DNA of 64,000 nt from Sinorhizobium sp. B11 (GCA_039725955.1 CP091034.1:2790001-2854000); one strand, 5' to 3'. Positions 17,469 to 26,332 are shown, counted from the first letter of the stretch. The notes: generated by a model from the sequence alone, not told the origin. Made by a program: numbers and translations.

Positions 17469-18782
17469 CTAGGAGCGCAATGTCCTGAACGCGGCCCGGA
17501 CCTCCCCGGCGAAGAGTTCCGGCTCCTCCCAGGCGGCGAAATGCCCGCCCTTTTCAGCCGCATTGTAATAGATCAGCTGCGGGTAGGCCCTGGCGAGCCA
17601 GTGCCGCGGCGGGCGGTAGACCTCGCCGGGAAAGACCGTGACGGCGACCGGAACCTTGACCGGTTCCAGCTTCGCTCCCCCTGCGACATTCTCCCAGTAA
17701 ATGCGCCCGCTCGAAGGCCCGGTATTGGTCAGCCAATAGAGCGTGATATTGTCGAGAATGGCCTGCCGGCCGAGCGCCAGTTCGGGATCTCCGCGGGTAA
17801 ACACCCAGTCGGCAATCTTGTCATAGAGCCAGGCCGCAAGCCCGACGGGAGAATCCGCAAGCCCGTAGCCGATCGTTTCCGGCCGCGTTCCCATGATTGC
17901 GGCATAACCGAAGCCATTGGCGAGGAAATCCCGGGCTTCTGCGAAGATCACCTTCTCCTCCGGTGACAGGCTGTCGGGCGCCGGCGCACCGCTCATCAGC
18001 GCCTGAGCGGCGTCAGGGGGAAAGGTTGTGGCGCGCTCGACCCTGTTGACGTGAATGCCGAGCAGTCCCTCCGGCGCTTGCCGCCCCAGCGCATCGCTGA
18101 TGATCGCGCCCCAGTCGCCGCCCTGCGAGACATAGCTCGTATAGCCGAGCCGTTTCATCAGCGTGTCCCAGGCGGCCGCGATGCGTTGCGGGTTCCAGCC
18201 CTTTTCCGAGGCCTTGCCGGAGAAGCCGAAGCCGGGGATCGACGGGATCACCAGATGGAAGGCATCGCCGGCCGTACCGCCATGCGCGGTCGGGTCGGTC
18301 AGCGGGCCGATCACGTCGATCAGCTCGAACACCGATCCCGGCCAGCCATGCGTCATGATCAGCGGCAGGGCGTTCTCATGGCGGGAACGCACATGGATGA
18401 AGTGGATATCCACCCCGTCTATGCCTGTCATGAATTGCGGAAAGGTATTCAGCCTCTGCTCCGCCTTGCGCCAGTCGTAGGAAGACTGCCACTCGTCCAC
18501 GAGTGCCTTCAGCCGCTCCGGCTGCACACCCTGCGAACGGTCACGCACGGTTTCCCCGTCAGGCCAGCGGGTGGCGGCAAGCCGGCGCCTGAGATCGGCA
18601 AGTGCCGCCTCGGGGATATTGGCCCGGAACGCCCGGATTTCGCCGGCCGGCGCTTCCGCCGCGACGGGATCGGCCGCAGCCGCAACCGAAGCAAACGTCG
18701 CCGCAACCCCGGCCGCCGCGCCTGCAAATAGCAGCGAACGCCGTGACATCTTCAATGTCTCGATTGATTGCCCTGATTTCAT
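17469..18782 (-). CDS. Epoxide-hydrolase-family protein with twin-arginine-type leader
   Basis: The protein is about 437 residues. It has a leader with SRRSLLFAGAAAGVAATFAS, so export by the Tat route is likely, followed by the EHN domain (IRAFRANIPEAALADLRRRL) and an alpha/beta-hydrolase core: oxyanion loop HGWPGS, Asp nucleophile in SQGGDWGAI, and GGHFAAWEEPE carrying the catalytic His. This is the juvenile-hormone/microsomal epoxide-hydrolase-like group. The start ATG 18782 is preceded by GGAGG. It is followed on the same strand by the stress-protein gene, but with an independent-looking gap. Confidence 0.88.
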   Translation of the reverse strand: MKSGQSIETLKMSRRSLLFAGAAAGVAATFASVAAAADPVAAEAPAGEIRAFRANIPEAALADLRRRLAATRWPDGETVRDRSQGVQPERLKALVDEWQSSYDWRKAEQRLNTFPQFMTGIDGVDIHFIHVRSRHENALPLIMTHGWPGSVFELIDVIGPLTDPTAHGGTAGDAFHLVIPSIPGFGFSGKASEKGWNPQRIAAAWDTLMKRLGYTSYVSQGGDWGAIISDALGRQAPEGLLGIHVNRVERATTFPPDAAQALMSGAPAPDSLSPEEKVIFAEARDFLANGFGYAAIMGTRPETIGYGLADSPVGLAAWLYDKIADWVFTRGDPELALGRQAILDNITLYWLTNTGPSSGRIYWENVAGGAKLEPVKVPVAVTVFPGEVYRPPRHWLARAYPQLIYYNAAEKGGHFAAWEEPELFAGEVRAAFRTLRS

Positions 18783-18865
18783 GACATGCCTCCATTCCAT
18801 CGGAAGGTTCGCGGCCACATTTCAGACGCCTGACATCATGCGCCTGAAATGGACCGGAAGCGATC

Positions 18866-19306
18866 TCAGGCTTCGTCAGGCCCGGCCCGGTAAACCAGGA
18901 ACTTGTTGCCCTCGGGGTCGCGGAAATAGGCGCAGTAAGGCCCCTCGCCGTTCTCCCCGCGCGGCCCCGGCGCGCCCTCGTCCGAACCGCCTGCCTGCAG
19001 CGCGGTTGCATGGACTTCGCGCACCTGAGCGCGGGAGCGTGCCTCGAAAGCCACCATGCCGCCATTGCCGACATTGGCCGGCCGGCCGTCGAAGGGCTTT
19101 ATCACGCCGAATTCCAGCGTGCGCTCGCCGTAATAGACGGCCCTGCCGGGCTGGACCAGAAACCGGCCAATGCCGAAGACGGCCATCAGCCTGTCGTAGA
19201 ATTCGGCCGCAGCCTCGAGATTATTGGTGCCGACGGTCGAGTGACCCGGCAGGCCGCGCACTCTTTGAGGCTCGGCAGTTTTCAGATTTACGGTCATGTC
19301 GTTCAT
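18866..19306 (-). CDS. VOC-family protein
   Basis: The 146-residue VOC-fold protein carries GHSTVGTNNLEAAAEFYDRL then MAVFGIGRF, YYGERTLEFGVIKPFDGRPA, and the terminal AYFRDPEGNKFLVYRAGP with the typical metal-site Glu/His region altered to Lys. AAGGATGATGAGAC precedes ATG 19306. It lies upstream of the epoxide-hydrolase-like gene on the same strand and could share its promoter region. Substrate unknown. Confidence 0.85.
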   Translation of the reverse strand: MNDMTVNLKTAEPQRVRGLPGHSTVGTNNLEAAAEFYDRLMAVFGIGRFLVQPGRAVYYGERTLEFGVIKPFDGRPANVGNGGMVAFEARSRAQVREVHATALQAGGSDEGAPGPRGENGEGPYCAYFRDPEGNKFLVYRAGPDEA

Positions 19307-19569
19307 GTCTCATCATCCTTTCATGCGACAGCACGGCCTCTGCCTGCTGCCTGCGTTGGACGCGGGCCATTCCCCGGCGCCGCGGATGGAGACGATTTAC
19401 GGCGTGGACGGATCATCCGGTACTGCGGGAAAGTGAGAGGCAGGCTCTCACCGATGCGCTCTACCGGCGCCAGGCGCGATGCACGATCCTTGTCATCGAG
19501 AATTCACCCGGTCGCGACCACGAGGCTCAACAACAGCCAGCACGGCCGCCGGAGAGAAGGACAACGGAC

Positions 19570-20514
19570 ATGATGACATCGTCAGTTGGAGCATTGCTCG
19601 CCGCAGCCGCAATCACAGGCGCGACACTGACACCCGCAAGCGCCGGCGCGATTGCAGCCGCAAAGCCCGAAGCTGGCACCATTGCCATCAGCGGCGATAT
19701 CACCCTCAGGCGGTTCGTCGTGCATAATCCGGCCGCGAAAGGTATCGTGCTCTTCCTGCATGGCTTTCCCGAAACCGCTGCCGTCTGGGGCGACATTGCA
19801 GCCGCGCTTGGCGACGAATTCGAAGTGCACGCCTTCGACTGGCCGGGATACGGCCTGTCGTCGCGGCCCGAAAACTTCTCCTATTCGCCGCGTGATTATG
19901 CCGATGTGCTGAAGGCCTATATCGACAAGTCAGGCATCGACCGCTCGAAGCTGACCATCTATGCCGCCGATATCGCCGCCCTGCCCACCCTGCTCCTGGC
20001 ACTCGACGAGCCCGATATCGCACGGCGCATTATCGTCGGCGACTTCGCCCCCTTCAACCGGCCGGCCTATATGCATGAGCGACTGCAGAACCTGAAGAGC
20101 GAGCCGGCGGCGTCCCTTACCCGCGCCGTCATGAACCAGACGAGCGACGAGATCCTTCAAAACGTCTACAGGCGCGGTCTGGCAGAGGACGAGCAGTTCG
20201 ATCTCGCTGCCGGCGTGAAGGAAGACATGGTCCGCGGCTGGAGCAACGGCGCCCTCACTTCCGCCGATGCCTTCTACCACTATTACGCGGCCTTCACCCG
20301 CGACCAGGATCTTCTGGAAGCAAACCTCGGCAGGCTCCGGACGCCGGTAAAGGTGATCTGGGGCGAAAAGGACATCTATATCGACAGCCGCATGGGCGCA
20401 GAATTTGCCGAAAGGACCGGCGCGCCGTTCGACGTCCTGCCCGGCATCGGCCACTATCCGCATCTGCAGGCGCCAGAACGCGTTGTCGCCGAAATCCGTG
20501 CCTTACTGGATTGA
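19570..20514 (+). CDS. Secreted alpha/beta hydrolase with Asp nucleophile
   Basis: The 314-residue protein starts MMTSSVGALLAAAAITGATL, a signal peptide. The core has HGFPETAAVWGDI (oxyanion loop), the nucleophile elbow IYAADIAALP with Asp where lipases have Ser, VKVIWGEKDIYI for the acid, and GIGHYPHLQAPERV with the catalytic His. An Asp nucleophile is characteristic of epoxide hydrolases and haloalkane dehalogenases. ATG 19570 is preceded by AGAAGGAC. It overlaps the 3' end of the convergent LysR gene by 12 bp. Confidence 0.88.
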   Translation: MMTSSVGALLAAAAITGATLTPASAGAIAAAKPEAGTIAISGDITLRRFVVHNPAAKGIVLFLHGFPETAAVWGDIAAALGDEFEVHAFDWPGYGLSSRPENFSYSPRDYADVLKAYIDKSGIDRSKLTIYAADIAALPTLLLALDEPDIARRIIVGDFAPFNRPAYMHERLQNLKSEPAASLTRAVMNQTSDEILQNVYRRGLAEDEQFDLAAGVKEDMVRGWSNGALTSADAFYHYYAAFTRDQDLLEANLGRLRTPVKVIWGEKDIYIDSRMGAEFAERTGAPFDVLPGIGHYPHLQAPERVVAEIRALLD

Positions 20515-21408
20515 ACCATAGCTCCGGCAGGCTTCGCGCAGCCGTGGCAGGGTCCAGTCGATGAAGGAGCGCACCTTGAGCGCCAGGAAGCCCTGGCGCG
20601 AATAGACGATATGGATCGGCTGCGGCCCGCCAGTGTAACCATCAAGTACAGGCACGAGCGAACCGGAGGCAAGTTCGCCGGGGATCTGGTAATCGAAAAG
20701 CCTGGCGATACCGGCTCCGCCGACGGCGGCGGCAACGCAGTTTGCCGCCGTATTGACCTCTATGCGATGGCGCGGCACCACCTCCACCGGCCGGCCATCG
20801 ATATCGAAGGTCCAGAAGAATGTCCTGCTGTTGAAGATGATCCCGTCATGATCGGGCAGATCGCCCGGATGCTGCGGACACCCGCAACGCCTGAGATAAT
20901 CCGGGCTCGCGCAGGTCAGAACCCGAAACTCGGCAACCTTGACGGCATAGAGCGAACTATCCGCCAGCGCCCCCAGCCGGATGGCGACATCCACCTGTTC
21001 GCTGACGAGATGAACGGTGCGATCGAGCGAGAGCAGGTTCAGCGAAACCTCCGGATGCTCGGCCATGAAATCCAGCGCGATCGGCAGCACATAACGATTG
21101 CCGAATTCCACCGGCATGGTGATCGTCAGCGTTCCCCGCGGCCGCTGATATTCGCCGGAAGCCCGGCGCTCCGCCTCCTCCATATCGGCAATGATCTTGC
21201 GCGCCGCCTCCACATAGTCGCGCCCGGCATCGGTGAGCTGCAGTTTCCGGCTGGTGCGGATGACGAGACTGGCGCCGAGCGACCGCTCCAGCTCGGCCAC
21301 CTTGCGGCTGACGCTCGGCAGCGGCGCATTCAGCCGCTTGCTGCCCGCCGACAGGCTGCCGGCATCGACAACGGCAAGCAACACGCGCATGGCATCAAGC
21401 CGATCCAT
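20503..21408 (-). CDS. LysR-family transcriptional regulator
   Basis: The 301-residue protein has a helix-turn-helix (MDRLDAMRVLLAVVDAGSLS, LPSVSRKVAELERSLGASLV) and effector domain (LTITMPVEFGNRYVLPIALD onward) of the CrgA/DsdC-type LysR subgroup. ATG 21408 is chosen as the start of the domain; the frame is open upstream without family similarity. It is convergent with the Asp-nucleophile hydrolase and divergent from the nitrilase gene, either of which may be its target. Confidence 0.9.
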   Translation of the reverse strand: MDRLDAMRVLLAVVDAGSLSAGSKRLNAPLPSVSRKVAELERSLGASLVIRTSRKLQLTDAGRDYVEAARKIIADMEEAERRASGEYQRPRGTLTITMPVEFGNRYVLPIALDFMAEHPEVSLNLLSLDRTVHLVSEQVDVAIRLGALADSSLYAVKVAEFRVLTCASPDYLRRCGCPQHPGDLPDHDGIIFNSRTFFWTFDIDGRPVEVVPRHRIEVNTAANCVAAAVGGAGIARLFDYQIPGELASGSLVPVLDGYTGGPQPIHIVYSRQGFLALKVRSFIDWTLPRLREACRSYGSIQ

Positions 21409-21620
21409 CCCCGCAGCCTTATCCCGCCTTCCCCGTGGAAATCTTAAACCTTCGAAACTCCGACCGATAGATGGGTGGCTGCCGATCGCGGTCAACTCAT
21501 CCGCTCCGCCCGACAGCGCGGAAACGATCTCTTCGGCCTCGGCATGGGAAGTGGCGATCATGGTGGACGGATGCTCGCCTGCTCGGATACGGATAATTGC
21601 GAGAACAACCGGAACCCGGA

Positions 21621-22361
21621 ATGAAAACCGTCCGCATCGCCGCCGCCCAGACCTTGGAATATCGCGAAAATGTCGAGGCCGCCCTGACATGCGCTCTCGA
21701 TATGATCCGTCAGGCCGAAGCGGAAGGCGCCCGCCTCCTCATCTTTCCCGAAGGTTTTCTGCAGGGCTATCTGACTGAGCCCGAAACGGCACGACGAGCC
21801 GCCATGGATCTCGGATCCCCGGCATTCGCCGCCGTCATGAGCCGGCTCGCCGATGCCGGCCCCATGATCGTCATGGGCATGATCGAGGCTGAAGGCGAAG
21901 CGCTGTTCAACACCGCCGTCGTCATCGAAAAAGGCACGCTGATCGGCCGATATCGCAAGGCGCACCTGCTCAAGGGAGAAAGCTTCTTCCAGCCGGGCGC
22001 CGAGACACCCGTCTTCACGGTCGATGGCCTGCGCTTCGGCATCAATATCTGCTACGATACCGGCTTCCCCAAGGCTGCCCGCAAGGTCGCACTCACAGGC
22101 GCATCCCTCCTCGTCTGCTGCGCCAACAACATGATGCCGCGCGCCAATGCCGAAAAATTCCGGGACGTGCACAACGCCGCCAGAGGCGAGCGCTGCCGGG
22201 AAACCGGCCTGTGGCTCATCTCCGCCGACGTGACGGGCGAACGCGAGGGACGCATTTCCTGGGGACCGACGGCTGTGTTGAACCCTGCGGGAGACGTTGT
22301 CGCACAGCTCCCACTCGAAGCCCCCGGTCTGCTCGTGTTCGATATCGCCGGAGATATGTAG
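21621..22361 (+). CDS. Nitrilase-superfamily carbon-nitrogen hydrolase
   Basis: The 246-residue enzyme has the Glu-Lys-Cys triad of the superfamily: Glu in LLIFPEGFLQGYL, Lys in IGRYRKAHLLKGE, Cys in FGINICYDTGFPK. It ends with VLNPAGDVVAQLPLEAPGLL. This pattern fits an aliphatic amidase or carbamoylase-type branch rather than a true nitrilase, but the substrate is not evident. The start ATG 21621 has GGAA six to eight bases upstream. It is divergent from the LysR gene and convergent with the phosphatase gene. Confidence 0.9.
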   Translation: MKTVRIAAAQTLEYRENVEAALTCALDMIRQAEAEGARLLIFPEGFLQGYLTEPETARRAAMDLGSPAFAAVMSRLADAGPMIVMGMIEAEGEALFNTAVVIEKGTLIGRYRKAHLLKGESFFQPGAETPVFTVDGLRFGINICYDTGFPKAARKVALTGASLLVCCANNMMPRANAEKFRDVHNAARGERCRETGLWLISADVTGEREGRISWGPTAVLNPAGDVVAQLPLEAPGLLVFDIAGDM

Positions 22362-22402
22362 AGCGCAGCAGCACTGCTGGATGTCCGACCAGATCAGTCG
22401 GT

Positions 22403-22735
22403 TCACAGATATCTGGGAACCTTGCGCTCCAATAGGCTGACCAGCATCGGATCCATGAATTCGTAGTCATCGGGAATGTCGAGACAGATAATGCGCTTGC
22501 CGTTCAGCGACTTGCGGAATTTGCGGGTGATTTTGCCACGATGCGCCTTCTCCATCACAAAGATGATGTCGGCCCACTCCACCTGTTCGGCATCGAGCGG
22601 ATTGCAGGCGTCGTTGTTTGTTCCTGCCGACGATACCTCGATGTCCTCGCGCGTAGAAAACACCTGTTCGGCAGTGGGGCTTCTGAGCTTGTTCTGGCTG
22701 CAGACAAACAGCACGTTTCGAGGTTTGACCGACAT
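22403..22735 (-). CDS. Low-molecular-weight protein tyrosine phosphatase-like protein
   Basis: The 110-residue protein starts MSVKPRNVLFVCSQNKLRSP, containing the CX5R phosphatase loop (Cys-Ser-Gln-Asn-Lys-Leu-Arg) right after the first strand. It is shorter than classical LMW-PTPs (about 150 residues) and belongs to the COG4551 predicted phosphatase type. The usual Asp-Pro acid loop is not clear; LDIPDDYEFMDP may provide it. The divergent neighbour is the bufferin operon. Confidence 0.85.
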   Translation of the reverse strand: MSVKPRNVLFVCSQNKLRSPTAEQVFSTREDIEVSSAGTNNDACNPLDAEQVEWADIIFVMEKAHRGKITRKFRKSLNGKRIICLDIPDDYEFMDPMLVSLLERKVPRYL

Positions 22736-22880
22736 ATAGGAGCCTGACCGCAAACTGGGATCGAACTGATGATTGCACCAGCATAAGCATCATCCTTGCG
22801 CCCCGCAAAACGATTCCGTTGCGGCGAAGCACCCTTCCAGCACCCCAAAACAACATCACGCCTTCGTTACCGCCACGCCT

Positions 22881-22906
22881 GTAACAACCCGCTTTCCCGT
22901 TGCGAA
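22881..22906 (+). promoter_or_regulatory. Candidate ECF-sigma promoter of the bufferin operon
   Basis: GTAACA (22881-22886) and CGAA (22903-22906) are separated by exactly 16 bases, about 53 bp before the precursor gene's ATG. The same layout with CGTA occurs before the ECF sigma gene at 25726-25751. It also resembles the GTAAC-N16-CGAA promoter reported for Caulobacter SigF, which controls the same kind of genes (from memory). Confidence 0.7.
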
Positions 22907-22959
22907 TACATCGACGTGCCCCGCTGAAACAGGGGCGTTTCAAGCAACGGAGACTACCA

Positions 22960-23274
22960 ATGTTGAAGACTTCCATCAGCACCGCCCTTCTTGCCGGCGC
23001 GATCACGTCAGCTCTTGCCACGATGGCCAGTGCCGCCCCGCTGACCAAGGCTGAAGCTGCTGCTGCAACCGCCGCCCACAAGGAGAAGTGCTACGGCGTT
23101 GCGCTCAAGGGTCAGAACGATTGCGCCGCCGGCCCGGGCACGACCTGCCAGGGAACTTCGGTGAAAGACTTCCAGGGCAATTCGTGGAAATTCGTCCAGG
23201 GCGGAACCTGCGCCTCGCTCGATATTCCAGGTGGCCGTCACGGTTCGCTGAAGCCGCTGACGCGCGACATCTAA
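22960..23274 (+). CDS. bufA1: Bufferin-type RiPP precursor (DUF2282 family)
   Basis: The 104-residue precursor has a cleavable signal peptide (MLKTSISTALLAGAITSALA then TMASA, cut near residue 25). The mature region holds four Cys at 44, 55, 63 and 84, in KEKCYGVALKGQNDCAAGPG and GTTCQG followed by GGTCAS. This is the DUF2282 family, whose members are modified by DUF692 multinuclear iron oxidases to form thiooxazole-bearing copper-binding peptides in the periplasm (bufferins). ATG 22960 follows CGGAG at eight bases. It is the first gene of a four-gene operon. Modification here is inferred from family and context. Confidence 0.9.
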   Translation: MLKTSISTALLAGAITSALATMASAAPLTKAEAAAATAAHKEKCYGVALKGQNDCAAGPGTTCQGTSVKDFQGNSWKFVQGGTCASLDIPGGRHGSLKPLTRDI

Positions 23275-23317
23275 GCCGCCCGCAATCAGACCAGGATAAA
23301 GGAAAGCGGAGGCGAAG

Positions 23318-24244
23318 ATGAAAAACGTCGACAAGGCGTCCAACCTTCCCATGGAGACGGAGAGCACCCTCCGCTTTCCGACATATCAGCTTGCCGGCGT
23401 GGCCGGCACCAGCTTCAAGCCGGAGCATCTTGCGGCGATCTCGGCCATATCCGGCCCCCAAGGCTTCTTCGAGATCCATGCCGAGAATTACATGGGCGCC
23501 GGCGGCCCGCCGCATCGCGCACTCGAAAGAGTGCGCCGCGACCACCCGATTTCATTGCACGGCGTCTGCATGTCGCTCGGCGACCCGCAGCCGCTCGACA
23601 AGCTACACCTCAGGCGTTTCAAGGACCTCGTCGACCGCTATGAGCCGGCGCTGATTTCAGAGCATCTCGCCTGGTCGACGCATGTCGATACCTATCTGAA
23701 CGACCTGCTGCCGCTGCCCTATACCGGTGCGACACTCGCCCATGTCTGCGACCACGTCGACGAGATGCAGAACGCGATCGGCCGGCAGATCCTGCTGGAA
23801 AACCCATCTACCTACGTGCTCTTTGCGGAATCCTCGATGAGCGAGACGGATTTCATTCGCGAGATCGCGCGGCGCACCGGCTGCGGCCTGCTGCTCGACA
23901 TCAACAATGTCTTCGTGTCCGCCACCAATCACGGCTTTTCGGCGCTGGAATATCTGCGTGACTTCCCGCTGTCTCAGGTCGGCGAGATCCACCTCGCCGG
24001 CCACGCCGAACAGGAGGATGACGAGGGCGAGCTGCTCTTGATCGACAGCCATGACGGCCCGGTCGCCGATGCCGTCTGGCAGCTTTACGAGATCGTCATT
24101 GCCAGATGCGGGCCGATCTCGACCCTGATCGAATGGGACAGCAAGATCCCCGACTGGCCGGTGTTGCGCGCCGAGGCCCTGGCTGCGCAAGCCATTCTGG
24201 ATCGCCATGCCAATAACAGGGGAACTGCCCATGCGATCGGCTGA
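23318..24244 (+). CDS. bufB: DUF692 multinuclear non-heme iron oxidase for bufferin maturation
   Basis: The 308-residue TIM-barrel enzyme shows the family ligand set: SLHGVCMSLG, ISEHLAWS, LENPSTY, LLLDINNVFV, GEIHLAGH, LIDSHDGPV and LIEWDSKIPDW. MNIO/DUF692 enzymes use two or three iron ions to oxidise Cys side chains of a peptide precursor. GGAGG lies a few bases before ATG 23318, 43 bp after the precursor stop. Its last bases overlap the DUF2063 gene, which is the usual partner needed for precursor recognition. Confidence 0.93.
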   Translation: MKNVDKASNLPMETESTLRFPTYQLAGVAGTSFKPEHLAAISAISGPQGFFEIHAENYMGAGGPPHRALERVRRDHPISLHGVCMSLGDPQPLDKLHLRRFKDLVDRYEPALISEHLAWSTHVDTYLNDLLPLPYTGATLAHVCDHVDEMQNAIGRQILLENPSTYVLFAESSMSETDFIREIARRTGCGLLLDINNVFVSATNHGFSALEYLRDFPLSQVGEIHLAGHAEQEDDEGELLLIDSHDGPVADAVWQLYEIVIARCGPISTLIEWDSKIPDWPVLRAEALAAQAILDRHANNRGTAHAIG

Positions 24245-25034
24245 AATCGTGCCGATCCGGCCAATGCTGCCAGATTTCGCCGGGCAGTTCTCCGCCACGC
24301 TGCTCAATCCGGATGCCCCGGCGCCCGCTCTGGTCACCGGCCCGCGCGGCAAACGGGCGGAGAAGCGATACAATGTCTATCGCAACAATGTCACCGTCAG
24401 CCTGATTGCCGCATTGTCGTCGATCTTCCCGGCGGTCGAGCGTATCACCGGGCCGGATTTCTTCCGCGCCATGGCCCGCTTTCATGTGCGCGAGACGCCG
24501 CCCTCCTCGCGGCTGCTGTTCGAATACGGACGTGACTTTCCCGACTTCATCGACCGCTACGAATATGCGCAGGAAATGCCCTGGCTTTCGGACGTGGCGC
24601 GCATCGAGCGCGCCTGGCTGGATGCCTATCACGCCGCCGATGCGGCTGCATTGACGGCCGAAACACTCGCCGCCGTGCCGCAGGAAGAACTGGGCGGCGT
24701 AACATTTCGTCCGCATCCGGCAACGCGGCTGGTTTCATCCGCCTATCCGGCCGTCACCATCTTTGCCATGAATCGCGGCACGGATCCCGTTACCCGCGTC
24801 GAAAATCACCCCGAGGACGGGTTGATCACCCGTATCGATGACGAAGTCACAGTACGCCTCCTGCCGCCGGGCGGAGCCGCCTTCTTCAATGCGCTGCTCT
24901 CGCGCGAATGCCTTGCCGCAGCCGTGGCAGCCGGCCTCGACGCCTGGCCTGCCTTCGATCTGTCCGCCGCCATCGGCGAGACGATCGCAGCCGGCGCTTT
25001 TTCCGCGATCGAACTGGAGAATTCCAATGTCTGA
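24231..25034 (+). CDS. bufC: DUF2063 partner protein of the bufferin oxidase
   Basis: The 267-residue protein has the N-terminal DUF2063 'putative DNA-binding' domain: RYNVYRNNVTVSLIAALSSI then FPAVERITGPDFFRAMARFH, and FEYGRDFPDFI. Despite the family label, members next to DUF692 enzymes serve as precursor-recognition partners. ATG 24231 overlaps the upstream stop by 14 bp and has AGGGGA seven bases before it, indicating translational coupling. A further in-frame ATG at 24207 lacks such a site. Confidence 0.88.
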   Translation: MRSAEIVPIRPMLPDFAGQFSATLLNPDAPAPALVTGPRGKRAEKRYNVYRNNVTVSLIAALSSIFPAVERITGPDFFRAMARFHVRETPPSSRLLFEYGRDFPDFIDRYEYAQEMPWLSDVARIERAWLDAYHAADAAALTAETLAAVPQEELGGVTFRPHPATRLVSSAYPAVTIFAMNRGTDPVTRVENHPEDGLITRIDDEVTVRLLPPGGAAFFNALLSRECLAAAVAAGLDAWPAFDLSAAIGETIAAGAFSAIELENSNV

Positions 25035-25554
25035 TATGCTTGACTCCAATGCCCACAACAAGCCTCGCAACGGCGCTCTCTCCCCGCTGGCGAGGCTGGT
25101 GGCGACGGCCGACGGACTTGTCCGGGCCGTCGCCCAGCCCGATATCGTCCAGGCCGTCATCCGCGTGGCGCTTGCCGTTCCCTTCTGGCGTTCCGGCATC
25201 CTGAAATGGGATGGCTTCCTGCAGCTGAACGATACGGCAATCGATCTCTTCACCCAGGAATTCATGCTGCACCTGCCGGGTGGCCCCTATCCCTTCCCGA
25301 TGCCCGCGGTCATGGCCTTCCTTTCCGGCTGCGGCGAGATCACCTTTCCGACGCTGCTCGTCTTCGGTCTTGCTACCCGCTTTGCCGGTCTCGGCCTGCT
25401 GTTCATGACCCTGATCGTCGAACTGACAGTGCCCGATGGCTGGCCGATCCATATCACCTGGGCGGCAATGGCCCTTGCCATCATGCGCTACGGGCCCGGC
25501 CGCCTGTCGCTCGACTATCTGATCGTGCGGATGTCAGGCACTGCCAAAAGCTAG
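25027..25554 (+). CDS. DoxX-family membrane protein of the bufferin operon
   Basis: The 175-residue DoxX protein has about four membrane helices, with IRVALAVPFWRSGILKWDGF, FLSGCGEITFPTLLVFGLAT and FMTLIVELTVPDGWPIHITW as characteristic parts. DoxX genes accompany DUF2282/DUF692/DUF2063 genes in many proteobacteria (for example the gold-induced gig operon of Cupriavidus). Its role may be redox or quinone-linked but is not established. It overlaps the DUF2063 gene by 8 bp and is followed by a strong terminator. Confidence 0.9.
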   Translation: MSDMLDSNAHNKPRNGALSPLARLVATADGLVRAVAQPDIVQAVIRVALAVPFWRSGILKWDGFLQLNDTAIDLFTQEFMLHLPGGPYPFPMPAVMAFLSGCGEITFPTLLVFGLATRFAGLGLLFMTLIVELTVPDGWPIHITWAAMALAIMRYGPGRLSLDYLIVRMSGTAKS

Positions 25555-25585
25555 AACACTCGACGTCAGCCATCGACATGATCAA

Positions 25586-25618
25586 CCGCCCGGCTCCTCA
25601 TCGCGCCGGGCGGCTTTT
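25586..25618 (+). terminator. Rho-independent terminator after the bufferin operon
   Basis: CCGCCCGGC (25586-25594) pairs perfectly with GCCGGGCGG (25605-25613) and is followed by CTTTT. It separates the DoxX gene from the sigma-factor unit. Confidence 0.8.
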
Positions 25619-25725
25619 GCGCTTTGTTGCCGCACCACTCTTGCCGTTTGCCCGCCGATGCGCTCAATAGGCGCCGACGCCGGCTCTGCCTCACGCGCCG
25701 CGTCATCAAATTTTTCAGGATGACG

Positions 25726-25751
25726 GTAACAAACACGTGGCTCCGTGCGTA
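25726..25751 (+). promoter_or_regulatory. Candidate autoregulatory ECF promoter before the sigma gene
   Basis: GTAACA (25726-25731), 16 bases, CGTA (25748-25751), only 14 bp before the ATG at 25766. It differs from the bufferin promoter by one base in the -10 tetramer. The very short distance implies a short leader of only a few bases before the ribosome site region. Confidence 0.65.
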
Positions 25752-25765
25752 GAGGTGAGTAGCGG

Positions 25766-26332
25766 ATGAAATATTCGGCCCGCGAAGAGGAATGGGCGGC
25801 CTGGATGCGCGCGGCGATCGCCGGCGACGCAACGGCCTATGACCGTTTCCTGAAGGCCGTGACACCTTATCTGCGTTCGATTGCGCGCAGGCGCTGCGAC
25901 CAGTTCGGTGCCCCGCCGAGCGAGGTGGAAGACGTGGTGCAGGAAGTTCTGCTGGCAGTGCACCTGAAGCGCGGGACCTGGGATATTTCCCGCCCCATCG
26001 GTCCCTGGCTCTCGACGATCGTGCGCAACAAGCTGATCGACAGCCTGCGCCGGCGCGGCCGCCATGTCTCGGTCCCGATCGAGGATGTGATGGAGACGCT
26101 CGAAGCCGACCACCAGGAGGATGGCGCCGACCGCATCGATGTCGACCGCATGCTGGAAGGCCTGCGCGACCCGCAGCGCGAAATCGTGCGATCCATTTCG
26201 CTCGGCGGCGCCGGCATCCGCGAAACGGCCGAGCGGCTACAGATGACGGAAGGCGCCGTGCGAGTGGCGCTGCACAGGGCGCTCAAGGGATTGGCGGCCC
26301 TCTATCGGAGCAATACGCGTGAAAACGGATGA
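25766..26332 (+). CDS. ECF RNA polymerase sigma factor of the SigF/NrsF type
   Basis: The 188-residue sigma factor has region 2 (DATAYDRFLKAVTPYLRSIA, VEDVVQEVLLAVHLKRGTWD, then WLSTIVRNKLIDSLRRRGR) and region 4 (MLEGLRDPQREIVRSISLGG, AGIRETAERLQMTEGAVRVA). No Asp-rich C-terminal extension is present. It overlaps the following NrsF-type anti-sigma gene by 14 bp. In Caulobacter the equivalent pair responds to heavy metals and controls DUF2282/DUF692 operons; the adjacency here supports the same role. Confidence 0.92.
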   Translation: MKYSAREEEWAAWMRAAIAGDATAYDRFLKAVTPYLRSIARRRCDQFGAPPSEVEDVVQEVLLAVHLKRGTWDISRPIGPWLSTIVRNKLIDSLRRRGRHVSVPIEDVMETLEADHQEDGADRIDVDRMLEGLRDPQREIVRSISLGGAGIRETAERLQMTEGAVRVALHRALKGLAALYRSNTRENG

